64,000 bases of DNA, taken from assembly GCF_000421265.1 (NCBI RefSeq), contig NZ_ATWN01000011.1, positions 146,734 to 210,733 on the forward strand. Reading direction: 5' to 3'. Shown piece after piece: positions 48,315 through 57,708 of the stretch. Position 1 is the stretch's first letter; each line of letters begins with the position of its first letter. The position numbers and the translations under genes were made by a program. The notes below the pieces were generated by a model, which was not told the origin of the DNA, did no database searches, and saw only the letters and a program-made list of their open reading frames with translations. This stretch comes from Thalassospira lucentensis MCCC 1A00383 = DSM 14000 (lineage in GTDB: Bacteria; Pseudomonadota; Alphaproteobacteria; Rhodospirillales; Thalassospiraceae).

Positions 48315-48959
48315 TCAGTCATCCGCACTCATATGAGTATGGATATGTGCCATAACGGCGTCATACACTGCGTTGGCATTCAGACGGTCCGTATCAATGT
48401 GGATTGCGTCTTCTGCCATCTTGAGCGGTGCGACATCGCGGGCACTGTCTCGGGCATCCCGTTCTTCAAGCTCTTTAAGAACGCGCTCGTATATAGCAGC
48501 GGGATTTTTTTCCTGCAACTGTTTGAACCGACGGTTTGCACGTTCTTCGACCGAAGCGGTCAGATAAAACTTGATTGGGGCCTCGGGACAAACAACCGTT
48601 CCAATATCGCGACCATCCAGAACCGCCCCGCGTTTGCCGTCCGGCGGGGTGGTGGCAAGACGGCGCTGAAAATCAAGAAGCGCCGCGCGAACCATTGGAA
48701 TTGCTGCAACTTTTGAGGCAGCAGTCCCGACCTTTTCGCTGCGCAACGCATCGCCGGACAAATCATCCGCATTGAGGTTTTCGGCCACTTTAACCGCAAT
48801 AGCCTCATCCGCAGGGTCGGCTTTTTGGGCCAAAACTTTTGCGCCGGTTGCGCGATATAAAAGTCCGGTATCAAGGTAAGCATAGTTCATTGCGTCCGCG
48901 ACTCGACGCGCCAAAGTCCCCTTACCGGATGCTGCCGGCCCATCAATGGCGATGATCAT
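48315..48959 (-). CDS. cmk: Cytidylate kinase
   Basis: A 214-residue P-loop kinase phosphorylating CMP and dCMP. Walker A is GPAASGKGTLARRVA near the N-terminus; LDGRDIGTVVCPEAPIKFYL and the lid-like segment RDSARDVAPL are diagnostic. It follows aroA by 60 bp and probably shares its transcript. Confidence 0.96.
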   Translation of the reverse strand: MIIAIDGPAASGKGTLARRVADAMNYAYLDTGLLYRATGAKVLAQKADPADEAIAVKVAENLNADDLSGDALRSEKVGTAASKVAAIPMVRAALLDFQRRLATTPPDGKRGAVLDGRDIGTVVCPEAPIKFYLTASVEERANRRFKQLQEKNPAAIYERVLKELEERDARDSARDVAPLKMAEDAIHIDTDRLNANAVYDAVMAHIHTHMSADD

Positions 48960-49019
48960 TTGCTTCGCTCCCTGTGTGTACCTGATTATATAGTTGCTCT
49001 CTATATTGGGTCAGATTGA

Positions 49020-50363
49020 TCAGGAATGCAGCGCAAATTTTGCGCCCATGTCACCCATCAGCTTTTCAAAGCTTGGGAAGCTTGTGGCAATCGGGTTGGC
49101 ATCATCCACCGCAACCGGTTTTTCCGCCCCAAGACCAAGCACCAGAAACGACATTGCGATCCGGTGATCAAGATGGGTTTCAACCATACCACCGCCCGGA
49201 ACTGCCCCCCCCGTCACAATCAAATCATCGCCTTCGATCCGGTGAATAACGCCGTTGGCCTCAAGCCCCGCCGCAACAGCGGCCAGACGATCCGATTCTT
49301 TCACGCGCAGTTCTTCAAGATCGCACATGCGGGTTTCACCCTCCGCATAGGCCGCGGCAACGGCAAGAACCGGATATTCATCAATCATCGACGGTGCACG
49401 ATCTGCCGGAACAACAATCCCCTGCAGACGATTTTTACCGGTCACGACAAGATCACCGATGGTTTCACCGGCTTCTTCGCGTTCGTTGGTGATCGTGATG
49501 TCACCGCCCATTTCAATCAGGGTGGTAATCAAACCGGTGCGCAGCGGGTTCAAGCATACATCGCGAATGGTCACGTTTGAGTCCCGATGGATCAGGGCCG
49601 CGACCAGCGGGAATGCTGCTGAACTCGGATCAGTCGGAACAACAATATCGGCAGCCTTCATTTCAGCAGGCCCCGTCAGGCTCACCGTACGCCCACCGTC
49701 ATCATTGACCTTCACATCCACATCGACCCCAAAATGACGCAACATGCGTTCGGTATGATCACGTGATGGTTTGGGCTCAATCACGGTGGTTGTGCCGGTG
49801 GTATTGAGCCCTGCCAGCATCACGGCCGATTTCACCTGGGCGGATGCCATTGGCAATGTGTAGGTGATCGGCTTTGCCTCATCAGTCCCAATGACGGCCA
49901 TTGGCGGACGACCACGATCACGGGTAATGAATTTCGCACCAAATTCGGCCAGCGGATCGGCCACACGGCCCATCGGGCGTTTGCACAGCGAGGCGTCGCC
50001 GGTGAAAAAGGTCGTGATCGGATGGGTCGCAACAATGCCCGCCATCAGACGAATGCCAGTCCCGGCATTGCCCATGTCAATCACACTACCGGGTTCGCGA
50101 AGTGCACCAACACCGACCCCGGTCACATGCCATGTGCCATCATCATCGCGGGTGACGGTCGCACCCAGTTTGCGCATGGCGTCCGCCGTTGCCAGAACGT
50201 CTTCACCTTCGAGCAGCCCGGTGACCTTGGTCGTGCCAATCGCAAGACCGCCAAACATCAAGGACCGGTGGGAAATCGATTTGTCACCCGGAACCCGGAT
50301 ATCGCCTGAAATCGGACCTGCTTTGGCCGATGAAAGCGGGCGTTTGGTCTGCGAAGAACTCAT
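49020..50363 (-). CDS. aroA: 3-phosphoshikimate 1-carboxyvinyltransferase (EPSP synthase)
   Basis: A 447-residue two-domain enzyme of the shikimate pathway. The phosphate-binding GDKSISHRSLMFG is at the N-terminus. MGNAGTGIRLMAGIVA and DPSSAAFPLVAALI follow, and the C-terminal LRVKESDRLAAVAAGL. The PEP-binding LMAG-type segment departs from the class I NAGTA motif and resembles class II enzymes of alphaproteobacteria (for example Agrobacterium CP4). This is read from sequence and not tested for inhibitor response. ATG 50363 begins MSSSQTKRPL. Confidence 0.96.
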   Translation of the reverse strand: MSSSQTKRPLSSAKAGPISGDIRVPGDKSISHRSLMFGGLAIGTTKVTGLLEGEDVLATADAMRKLGATVTRDDDGTWHVTGVGVGALREPGSVIDMGNAGTGIRLMAGIVATHPITTFFTGDASLCKRPMGRVADPLAEFGAKFITRDRGRPPMAVIGTDEAKPITYTLPMASAQVKSAVMLAGLNTTGTTTVIEPKPSRDHTERMLRHFGVDVDVKVNDDGGRTVSLTGPAEMKAADIVVPTDPSSAAFPLVAALIHRDSNVTIRDVCLNPLRTGLITTLIEMGGDITITNEREEAGETIGDLVVTGKNRLQGIVVPADRAPSMIDEYPVLAVAAAYAEGETRMCDLEELRVKESDRLAAVAAGLEANGVIHRIEGDDLIVTGGAVPGGGMVETHLDHRIAMSFLVLGLGAEKPVAVDDANPIATSFPSFEKLMGDMGAKFALHS

Positions 50364-50722
50364 GGAGCCATACCTGTCAGTAACGATTTGATCATCATTT
50401 GTGGGCCAACTTGAAAAAGCATCGCGCTGCAGCCTTGGTTTTAGCGCTCACGAGCCATTCAATCACCGGGGCAAAGCTCTAGCACAGGCAATTGTAACGC
50501 ACCAGTATCGAACCCAAATTTTGACAGGTGAATTACACCATTTATGAAGCAGAATTCCATCATCGTCACAGTGAATAGGAAATAGCGTAATTTCCTTTTG
50601 ACAAGGCGGCAACAAGATGGCAATTGGGCTTCTTAGACATGATGATACGCGCAGCTTCGCAGCACCTTGCGCTTAACAGCCATACTCTTCGAAGATCACG
50701 GTAATTAAGAGGATTTGCCGTA
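50364..50722. promoter_or_regulatory. Divergent region between aroA and the TIGR02300 gene
   Basis: 359 bp without a gene. On the plus strand TTGACA occurs at 50521-50526 with TATGAA about 16 bp later, and again at 50599-50604 with no clear -10. Either may be the promoter for the TIGR02300 gene. Confidence 0.4.
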
Positions 50723-51028
50723 ATGTCAGCACGCGGTAAGAAACGTCACTGCCTCGCCTGCGGTACCAAATATTACGATTTGAATCGTACCCCGGTCATC
50801 TGCCCCAAATGTGCTACGCCAGATGGCGTGACAAAGGTCAAGAAAGCCGCGGTTGCCAAACCGGCACCTGAAGAAGACGAAGATGTCGATGACGTCAACG
50901 ATCTTGATGACAATGATGATGTGGATGTCGACGACGACATTCTCGAAGATGCATCTGATCTTGGTGAAGATGACGATGATCTCGGAGAAGTCTACGAGCA
51001 CGTCGAATCAAACGATGATGATCGCTAA
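50723..51028 (+). CDS. TIGR02300 (FYDLN acid domain) family protein
   Basis: A 101-residue protein with a treble-clef-like N-terminus (RHCLACGTKYYDLNRTPVIC, then PKC) containing two Cys pairs that may bind zinc, and an extremely acidic C-terminal half of Asp and Glu. The family is alphaproteobacterial and has unknown function. AGAGGA lies upstream of ATG 50723. It precedes a tRNA-Ala gene by 98 bp. Confidence 0.85.
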   Translation: MSARGKKRHCLACGTKYYDLNRTPVICPKCATPDGVTKVKKAAVAKPAPEEDEDVDDVNDLDDNDDVDVDDDILEDASDLGEDDDDLGEVYEHVESNDDDR

Positions 51029-51126
51029 GATTTTTTGAAAATAGGTCTTGCCAATATATGGTGAACCTTCTAAATATGCGCCGCGCCGCAGCCCAAACCT
51101 TGGTTTTGTTGCGACGCGGACAAAGT

Positions 51127-51202
<76 letters not shown>

Positions 51203-51205
51203 TTC

Positions 51206-51234
51206 AAAACCCGTTGCCTTTGGCGACGGGTTTT
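51206..51234 (+). terminator. tRNA-Ala terminator
   Basis: AAAACCCGTTGCC/GGCGACGGGTTTT stem (13 bp with one G-T pair, 3-nt loop), then GTCGTTT. Confidence 0.9.
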
Positions 51235-51370
51235 GTCGTTTCGGGGCTTATTTGACTGGCATCTGTTTCCCCCACCCCATGGAAGAAATGCGGATGATGC
51301 ACTAGCATGCAACATCGACCCATCGGCGAGGACAGTCGCCCCATCACGATAATCAAACAGGGAGAACACG

Positions 51371-51835
51371 ATGAGCATGGTTTGGACCGTTTATTTGTCA
51401 GGCGAAATCCATAGCGACTGGCGCGAACGTATCGAGACGGGTGTTAAGGCATTGGACCTTCCGGTGGAACTGGTCGCCCCGATCACGGTGCATGAAGATT
51501 CAGATGATTGCGGGGTCGCCATTTTTGGCCCTGAGGACAACAAGTTCTGGCATGACCGTAAAGGCGCGCAGCTCAACGCCATGCGCACCAAGAGCTTACT
51601 GGCCGGTGCTGACATCGCGATCATCCGCTTTGGCGAGAAATACAAGCAATGGAATGCCGCCTTTGATGCCGGCCAGGCGGCGGCCCTGGGCATCCCGTAT
51701 ATTACGCTGCATCCGACCGAGCATGATCACGCCCTTAAAGAAGTTGACGCTGCTGCCAACGGTGTTGCGCGCGAGCCTGAGCAAGTGGTTGATGCACTGG
51801 CCTATATCATTCGTGGTGACATGCCAAAGTCATAG
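51371..51835 (+). CDS. ytoQ: YtoQ family protein
   Basis: A 154-residue protein with the YtoQ pattern: VYLSGEIHSDWRERI at the start, APITVHEDSDDCGVAIFG, NAMRTKSLLAGADIAIIRFG and KYKQWNAAFDAGQAAALG. The fold resembles nucleoside 2-deoxyribosyltransferases, but its activity is unknown. ATG 51371 has GGGAG upstream. Confidence 0.85.
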   Translation: MSMVWTVYLSGEIHSDWRERIETGVKALDLPVELVAPITVHEDSDDCGVAIFGPEDNKFWHDRKGAQLNAMRTKSLLAGADIAIIRFGEKYKQWNAAFDAGQAAALGIPYITLHPTEHDHALKEVDAAANGVAREPEQVVDALAYIIRGDMPKS

Positions 51836-51856
51836 GATCAGACTGCGGATCTTTTT

Positions 51857-53026
51857 CTATGACTTTGTTTCGGCGAATGCCCGAATGCGCCGCGTGGCTT
51901 CGCGAAGGTCCTCATCAGGTACGGTAAGGGCCACGCGGATCAGGTTTTTGGCGTTTTCACCAAAAGACGTGCCGGGCATGACGGCGACTTTCTGCTCATC
52001 CAGCAGGCCCCATGCGAATGCTTCACCGTCAAGCCCGGTCGCACCGATGTCAATCATGGCAAACATGCCCCCCGATACCTTGCCAGGTTTGAGGTGCGGG
52101 CAACCGGCAAGCTCGGTTTCGATCAGATCGGCGCGGGCCGCATAACTTTTGCGCATCCGTGCGGCAGTATCGAAATTCCCGCGCAGCGCCACCTCGGTCA
52201 TATCGGCGATAAACGGCTGATTGCCAAACAGGATGGTTTCAGAAATCGGCAAAACCTTGGTGCACAGCTCCGACGGTCCAACCGCCCAGCCACTTCTGAA
52301 CCCGGTGGCGGCAAAGGTTTTCGAGATCGAGGACACGACAATTGTGCGACCCCGCAATGCGTCGATTTCAAGCGGGGAGGCAAAGGTGCCGTCAAAAATC
52401 AGGTCCTCATAAACCTCGTCACAGACAATCCAGAGATCATACTCACAGGCAATTTTACCAAGCTCAACCAGTGTCGCCGGGTCTAGCAAGGCGCCGGATG
52501 GATTGTGCGGGGTGTTGAGCAACAAAACGCGGCTGTCTTTGGTGACCGCCGCACTCAGATCATCGGGCTGCATGATGAAGCCATTTTCAATGCCCAGCGG
52601 AACGGGTTGAAGCACCCCACCCGAAGCCCGGATAATCCCGGCATAGGTCGCATAATAAGGATCGCCGACAAGAACACCCTGCCCCGCATCGACCAGTGCC
52701 GTGATCACGGTATAAAGGGCGGTCTGGGTGCCGGGAAAGCACAGGACATTGTCCGGTGCGATATCGGGCCAGCAGGGTTTGTATTTATCGACAATGGCAC
52801 CGATCAACCCATCTTCGCCACGGCCATTGGAATAATGGGTGCGACCGCGCCGCATAGAGGCTTCGCATGCGTCGATCAAGGCGGGGTCAATCGGAATGTC
52901 GGGCTCGCCAATCGTTAGCTCGATGATTTTTTCGCCCGCTGCCCCGCGGTCACGTGCAGCATTGTGTATAGCCCATTTCGCCCCGCCAAGTTCGGCGAGA
53001 CGGTCGGTAATTGCGGCATATCTCAT
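51857..53026 (-). CDS. Class I/II PLP-dependent aminotransferase
   Basis: A 389-residue fold-type I aminotransferase. NTPHNPSGALLD and the IVCDEVYEDLIFDG segment bind the cofactor, the Schiff-base Lys is in SSISKTFAATGFRSGW, and the C-terminal Arg is in KNLIRVALTV. Substrate preference (aspartate, or other amino acids) is not readable. Its ATG overlaps the TetR gene stop (ATGA), so they are co-transcribed and the regulator probably controls the enzyme. Confidence 0.9.
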   Translation of the reverse strand: MRYAAITDRLAELGGAKWAIHNAARDRGAAGEKIIELTIGEPDIPIDPALIDACEASMRRGRTHYSNGRGEDGLIGAIVDKYKPCWPDIAPDNVLCFPGTQTALYTVITALVDAGQGVLVGDPYYATYAGIIRASGGVLQPVPLGIENGFIMQPDDLSAAVTKDSRVLLLNTPHNPSGALLDPATLVELGKIACEYDLWIVCDEVYEDLIFDGTFASPLEIDALRGRTIVVSSISKTFAATGFRSGWAVGPSELCTKVLPISETILFGNQPFIADMTEVALRGNFDTAARMRKSYAARADLIETELAGCPHLKPGKVSGGMFAMIDIGATGLDGEAFAWGLLDEQKVAVMPGTSFGENAKNLIRVALTVPDEDLREATRRIRAFAETKS

Positions 53027-53694
53027 GAGACTTCACTTTGTGGTTGCTGGGACGGTTGAGCATTGGCAAGCACGCCGGACGGAATTCCCAAAAGGCGTTC
53101 ACTGGCCTCGATCACCAAGTCGGGCAGAATATCCTGACCATACAGGCCGGAATTCAGGGCTCCTTCCATCCACAGACCATCAATCAAACCATTCAGTGCA
53201 ATCGCATGGCGCTTGCAGGCGGCAATACTGTGGGGGCGTTGATGGTTGATGAGAACAGGCTCGATCAAGGTTTCAAGGACATTAAGGAACTCACGATATC
53301 CGTCACGATGAATTTCCGCGAAGTCTGCGTCATGACGGACGCGCCCGATAAACGTAGCCCAAAGCGATACTTTTTCCTCGGACATATTGGGTGCTGTCAT
53401 ATTTGCGCGCAGAAACCGCGCCAACTGTGTTTCAGGGGCCGCCACCGTGTGTTTTGCACTTTCGCTGGCCTGCGCAGTAAGTTGGCCGACGAGATAGGCA
53501 TAAGCATTTCGGATCATATCGTCTTTATTACCGAAATAATGGCGCACCAAGCCCACCGTCACCCCGGCTTCTTCGGTAATCCGGCGCACCGTCGCACCAT
53601 GCAGCCCATGGCGGGCAACACATGTCAGTGTCGCCTCCATCAAAGAACGGCGGCGGTCATCAAGGGAAAGACGCTGGAAAGTTTTTCTGCTCAT
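53023..53694 (-). CDS. TetR/AcrR-family regulator (BetI-like)
   Basis: A 223-residue regulator. The TetR helix-turn-helix is ATVRRITEEAGVTVGLVRHYFG and the C-terminal domain resembles BetI (FIGRVRHDADFAEIHRDGYR, IALNGLIDGLWMEGAL). ATG 53694 is preferred to the immediately preceding GTG. Upstream, the short palindrome AATCGATT (53748-53755) may be its operator. The effector is unknown; choline-like or amino compounds are the usual BetI-type ligands. Confidence 0.85.
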   Translation of the reverse strand: MSRKTFQRLSLDDRRRSLMEATLTCVARHGLHGATVRRITEEAGVTVGLVRHYFGNKDDMIRNAYAYLVGQLTAQASESAKHTVAAPETQLARFLRANMTAPNMSEEKVSLWATFIGRVRHDADFAEIHRDGYREFLNVLETLIEPVLINHQRPHSIAACKRHAIALNGLIDGLWMEGALNSGLYGQDILPDLVIEASERLLGIPSGVLANAQPSQQPQSEVS

Positions 53695-53787
53695 CACCTG
53701 TTTCCGAATGGCGTGTGGATCGCGTGTCGATCTGTCATTTATTATACAATCGATTAATTACAAAAGATAATCAAGGCTGGCGCAATT

Positions 53788-54744
53788 CTAATATCCCTGC
53801 GCCGGATTGACCGACAGACTAAGCGGCGCGCCCGACAACAGCTCCCGGGCAGAGAGCAAGACCTGCTCAGAGACAACATGAGGCATTGTGTCACTTGCGA
53901 TATGCGGGGTAATGCGCAACCGCTGATCTTGCCAGAATGGATGGTCGGCTGGCAGGGGTTCGGTGCGAAATACGTCCAAAGTTGCGCCGCTCAGTTGTCC
54001 GTTTTCAAGGGCGGCGATAAAATCTGCCTCCGCAAGATGTTCGCCCCGACCGATCTGCACAAGCCAGGCTCCCTTGGCCAGCCTGCTAAATAAATTGGCG
54101 TTCAGGACGTTTTCGGTATGGGTCGTCAGGGGCAAGGTATTGATCACCACATTCACGCCCACGACTGATTCGGCAACGGAATTATCCCCGGTGAAATAGG
54201 TAACGCCCGCAACCGGGGCCTCTGGCGGACGGCGACAGGCGACGGATACCGCAAATCCCACCGCCACCAGGGCACGCACAATGGCCGCCCCCATCGACCC
54301 ATTGCCCAACACGACAACTTTAAGGTCGGCAGGGGCGCGGATTGGCAAAGGATCCCAGTTTGCCGCCACCTGATTGCGCGCCATTTGGGAAAACTCACGT
54401 TCAAAATGGACAACTTCATGCACCGCATAACCTGCCATCAAGTGGGCCTGATGCGGATCGCGGACCCTGCAAACTGCAACGTCTTTGTTAAGACCAGAAT
54501 GATTAAGCAACGCATCAACACCCGCGCCCACAGACATCGCCATTTCCAGATTGGGATATGGCGCAAAGGCATCTGGCCCGGGCAGCCAGCATGCTGCAAA
54601 ACGAATGTCTTCGGGGCGGGTGACCTCGTCAGGGTTCAGCAGACAAACGTCGGGGGCCGCACCCCCGAAATCGAGCGAATAATACGTTTTTAGATCCATC
54701 GTTTCGCTCAAAAGAACACCATAAATCCGCTCGGCGGTCGTCAT
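53788..54744 (-). CDS. D-2-hydroxyacid dehydrogenase (GhrA-like glyoxylate/hydroxypyruvate reductase)
   Basis: A 318-residue NAD(P)H-dependent enzyme. The dinucleotide motif is VVLGNGSMGAAIVRAL, followed by PLTTHTENVLNA and the active-site Arg in VQIGRGEHLAEAD. The catalytic Glu is in FRTEPLPADHPFW and the His in TPHIASDT. It resembles glyoxylate/hydroxypyruvate reductase A (GhrA). It is divergent from the class II aldolase, with 102 bp between starts; linked function is inferred. Confidence 0.85.
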   Translation of the reverse strand: MTTAERIYGVLLSETMDLKTYYSLDFGGAAPDVCLLNPDEVTRPEDIRFAACWLPGPDAFAPYPNLEMAMSVGAGVDALLNHSGLNKDVAVCRVRDPHQAHLMAGYAVHEVVHFEREFSQMARNQVAANWDPLPIRAPADLKVVVLGNGSMGAAIVRALVAVGFAVSVACRRPPEAPVAGVTYFTGDNSVAESVVGVNVVINTLPLTTHTENVLNANLFSRLAKGAWLVQIGRGEHLAEADFIAALENGQLSGATLDVFRTEPLPADHPFWQDQRLRITPHIASDTMPHVVSEQVLLSARELLSGAPLSLSVNPAQGY

Positions 54745-54846
54745 AAAGAAAAGTCCCCAAAGAAAGTTTGCGCAAATGCTCCAACCTCAGTTAAACAAGT
54801 GTATATCAAAGAGTAAAGCCGTTTGATCAAATCAGGTGAGGACAAC

Positions 54847-55623
54847 ATGCAGAGCGCCAATCAGAAAAAAGCCGGAGCAAAAGCCCCGATGAGCGACGCT
54901 GAAAAGCAGACCCGCATTGAACTTGCCGCCTGTTACCGGCTCGCCGCCCATTACAAGATGACCGACACCATCTACACCCATATCTCGGCGCGCGTACCGG
55001 ATGAGCCGGGGCATTTCCTGATCAATCCTTACGGTTTTATGTGGGAGGAAATTACCGCCTCATCGCTGGTTAAAATCGATGTCGATGGCAATAAAATCGA
55101 CGCCTCGCCACACCGGGTAAACCCGGCAGGATTCACGATCCATAGTGCGGTTCATATGGGTCGCCACAGTGCGGCATGGGTGATGCATACACATACGCGT
55201 TCAGGATTCGCAGTGTCATGCCTTGAAGAAGGACTGCTGCCGCTGAGCCAAATCGCGCTGCAGTATTACAGCCAGGTCGGCTATCACGATTATGAAGGCA
55301 TCGCACTTGACCTTGACGAGCGCGGCCGGATCGTTGACGCACTTGGCAACAACGTCGCTCTGATCCTTAGAAACCATGGCCTTCTGACGGTTGGCGAGAC
55401 CGCCGGACAGATGTTTTCCAACATGTTTTACCTCAACCGGGCGTGCGAGATTCAGGAATCGACCCTGTCCATGGGCCGCCCCCTTAAAAAAATCGATGAC
55501 GCGATCATAAAGCGGGTATCCGAACAGTTTGGCCAGATGGCCTATGACGATGGTGACCTGCTTCTTGAATGGGACGCACAGATGCGCCTTGCCGATCGAC
55601 TTGATCCGGGCTTTCGGGACTAG
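54847..55623 (+). CDS. Class II aldolase/adducin family protein
   Basis: A 258-residue zinc aldolase-like protein. The metal motif is AAWVMHTHTRSGFAVSC (two His) and the third His lies in ILRNHGLLTVGET. YTHISARVP and INPYGFMWEEI complete the substrate pocket. The product and substrate are unknown; members act on sugar phosphates or on decarboxylation of adducts. ATG 54847 has GTGAGGA upstream; a TTG at 54823 is less likely. Confidence 0.87.
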   Translation: MQSANQKKAGAKAPMSDAEKQTRIELAACYRLAAHYKMTDTIYTHISARVPDEPGHFLINPYGFMWEEITASSLVKIDVDGNKIDASPHRVNPAGFTIHSAVHMGRHSAAWVMHTHTRSGFAVSCLEEGLLPLSQIALQYYSQVGYHDYEGIALDLDERGRIVDALGNNVALILRNHGLLTVGETAGQMFSNMFYLNRACEIQESTLSMGRPLKKIDDAIIKRVSEQFGQMAYDDGDLLLEWDAQMRLADRLDPGFRD

Positions 55624-56229
55624 GGCCTGAAACCCGCTGGTAATTTTTTTGCACCCAACTCCGCAGGAAAGATAGGTGCAACGCAACATAGCGCGCTCGT
55701 TATTTTGTGCGCCGCAGAGCATGACGTGACCATGGGTCATGAATGATTAAAATTTAATCGAATTATTATGCTGCATAAATTGTAATCAAATACATCCTTG
55801 ACACCCACCCAGCACCTCCATACCATTGATCTCAACATCGGTCAGGCCGATCACATATCGGCATGTTTTGGGGCCGGTTTGGAACATCTGAAAAACGCAG
55901 ATTCCAAATCTATCGCATTTGAATACAGCACCTTGTACCGACGCACGGCAGGTGTAATGCGCAAGAGCTTAAAAACCAAAACGGGTTAATTGACAAAATT
56001 GGCCCTTATGACCTCCCGGTGGGCAAAGCAGTGGTATGATAGGGTTCCTGTCACACGAGATATCCACTGCCGACGTTACCATTTGACCGGGGTTTGCACA
56101 TTGGTCGAACGTGTTCCTGTTTGCGTGGCTCCGCCGGAGCGAAGGAACATTAACCGCACCAACACGACACCACCGTCTTTGGGCGGTTCGCCGACGTTCC
56201 TACTCGCCAGAAGACAAGGAGAACATGGC
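55624..56229. other. 606-bp region with no confident gene
   Basis: It contains a 15-bp palindrome GATTAAA-A-TTTAATC (55745-55759) and a composite hairpin: an outer stem GTTCC/GGAAC (56113-56117 with 56144-56148) around the near-palindrome GCTCCGCCGGAGC (56128-56140), plus a good AAGGAG at 56216-56221 for the next gene. Short frames of about 60-150 codons exist but have no ribosome-binding site or recognisable composition. Confidence 0.5.
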
Positions 56230-56448
56230 ATGCAAGACTCAAACACAATCGATTGCAACGGTTTGTCCCCAGCCCCGACTGTCCTGCGAATCATGCAGGC
56301 GCTAATTGGACGGAAAGACAGCAATGTGCCACTGAATGTTCTGGTTGGCTCGGATTGCGATTGTGCACGCCTGTCTGTTTCGCTTGGCGATCTGGCTGAC
56401 GATGTCCAACTGGCAAGCAATCTTCGCCAGTTTGCGACCATCAATTAA
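56230..56448 (+). CDS. Small protein of unknown function (72 aa)
   Basis: AAGGAG ends 8 bp before ATG 56230, a textbook spacing, and the frame is open for 72 codons. It has no membrane segment and no motif I recognise; residues 34-55 contain a Cys pair (GSDCDCARLSVSLGD). An overlapping alternative from ATG 56225 is shorter and has poor spacing. It may be translated upstream of the methyltransferase gene at 56710. Confidence 0.5.
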   Translation: MQDSNTIDCNGLSPAPTVLRIMQALIGRKDSNVPLNVLVGSDCDCARLSVSLGDLADDVQLASNLRQFATIN

Positions 56449-56709
56449 AGACAATTTCAAGCCTCGCCTGCGCCGGGCATAGACCCCGGCCAAACTTCCT
56501 TTTTAGACGCCCTAAAGGTGTCACATCGCGGCTATTTGGCCGCGACGAAAACAAGGCTCTTGCGTATCGGCACAGGACTGTCGGCCATCGCTGACAGCCG
56601 CAAGGGTCCCCTACGCCTTTATGCCTGCCCGATGTGGTGGTTTCGCCCATGACGATCACTTTCCCGCCTCAACCCACGACCGGTTGATGCGCACACAACA
56701 GGAAGCATT
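56449..56709. other. Leader of the methyltransferase gene with stacked hairpins
   Basis: 261 bp containing TCGCGGC/GCCGCGA (56526-56545) and CTGTC...GACAG (around 56578-56597) hairpins. No known riboswitch consensus was matched. The region is long for a simple spacer. Confidence 0.4.
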
Positions 56710-57633
56710 ATGTTTGAAGACCCGGCCAACGACACCGCCGAACGTCATCGAAAGCAAGGCACAGAACCCGAGGCACCAGATTTCGCCTTCGATCCAGATG
56801 ATCCGTGGACACAGACTTTTCAGGCAGGGCTTGAACGGGCCGAGCTTAAGGGAAAAACCGTCTATGAGGTCGGTGTTGGCACGGGTGTGAACCTCGCATT
56901 TATTTTGCGCACCTGTGGCGCAGCACGTGCGTATGGCAGTGATCTTGACCCGCGTCTTGTCATGCTGGCCGAACGTAATCTTCGCAGCTTATCGCCGCAA
57001 CACGCCGAACATTTTGAGCCCGTCCACGGCAGCGTCAGCCTTATCGACACGGACGACGCACGTAGCAAAATCACCAAGACCGATGTTGTGATTGCCTGCA
57101 TCCCGCAAGTCGGTGAACCAAATGACCTGCGCCTGACAGCCTTCCGAAAGGCACAGTCTGTCGAACTTCCGGACGGCGCGGAGACACAAGCCGAAGATCA
57201 TATCGCGCATTATTACCCGTGGACCGCTTTTGACGAATATCCCTACAACTCTGTTGGGCTGGGGTTGAACGAAGCACTGTTGCGCCGCATTCGTCAGCAT
57301 GCACCCAAGGCACAGGTCGTGATGAATTTCGGGTGCCGCATCGGATCAGACATCATTTTTGAATGCTTTGAGGCCAATGGATATCGTCCTGAAAAGCTTG
57401 CGTCAAAAATCGTGCACCAACATGTCGGCACAGATATTTCGTTCTTTGTAGCCCTCGAAAAGGCCCTATGCGGAACTGACCTTGAAAAGCAGCTTGTCTG
57501 CAAATTCTATGCTGACCCGGATGGCACACACCCGCTTTCAGCCACAGACGCGCAGCGCCTGATCGAAAAAGACCCGCATGTCGATCTCTATCACGAAGTC
57601 AGCGTCATTCGCGGAATCCCCATCGAGAACTAG
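56710..57633 (+). CDS. Class I SAM-dependent methyltransferase of unknown substrate
   Basis: A 307-residue protein with the SAM-binding motif VYEVGVGTGVNLAFIL near residue 52 and motif II-like SDLDPRLVMLAERN. It continues with VVIACIPQVGEPNDLRL, the N-P-P-Y-like position being replaced by CIPQVG, and a distinct C-terminal part (VVMNFGCRIGSDIIFECFEA). The overall shape resembles the N-terminal domain of plant-type methionine S-methyltransferases, but I cannot confirm it. ATG 56710 has AGGAAG upstream. Confidence 0.7.
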   Translation: MFEDPANDTAERHRKQGTEPEAPDFAFDPDDPWTQTFQAGLERAELKGKTVYEVGVGTGVNLAFILRTCGAARAYGSDLDPRLVMLAERNLRSLSPQHAEHFEPVHGSVSLIDTDDARSKITKTDVVIACIPQVGEPNDLRLTAFRKAQSVELPDGAETQAEDHIAHYYPWTAFDEYPYNSVGLGLNEALLRRIRQHAPKAQVVMNFGCRIGSDIIFECFEANGYRPEKLASKIVHQHVGTDISFFVALEKALCGTDLEKQLVCKFYADPDGTHPLSATDAQRLIEKDPHVDLYHEVSVIRGIPIEN

Positions 57634-57650
57634 CCGCCAGCCATAGTCAA

Positions 57651-57675
57651 AACCCGCAACCAAAGGCTGCGGGTT
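57651..57675. terminator. Bidirectional terminator between methyltransferase genes
   Basis: AACCCGCA/TGCGGGTT stem with a 9-nt loop; the minus strand continues TTTTG. Lies between two convergent genes. Confidence 0.8.
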
Positions 57676-57708
57676 AAGGTGTTTCGGTTTACGTTTCGAA
57701 GGGCCGGA

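Noticed and set aside
55798..55989. 63-codon frame on plus
   Set aside because: Starts with TTG and has no ribosome-binding site; composition is unlike the neighbouring genes.
56449..56709. SAM or guanidine riboswitch
   Set aside because: The expected core sequences were not found by eye; only generic hairpins are visible.
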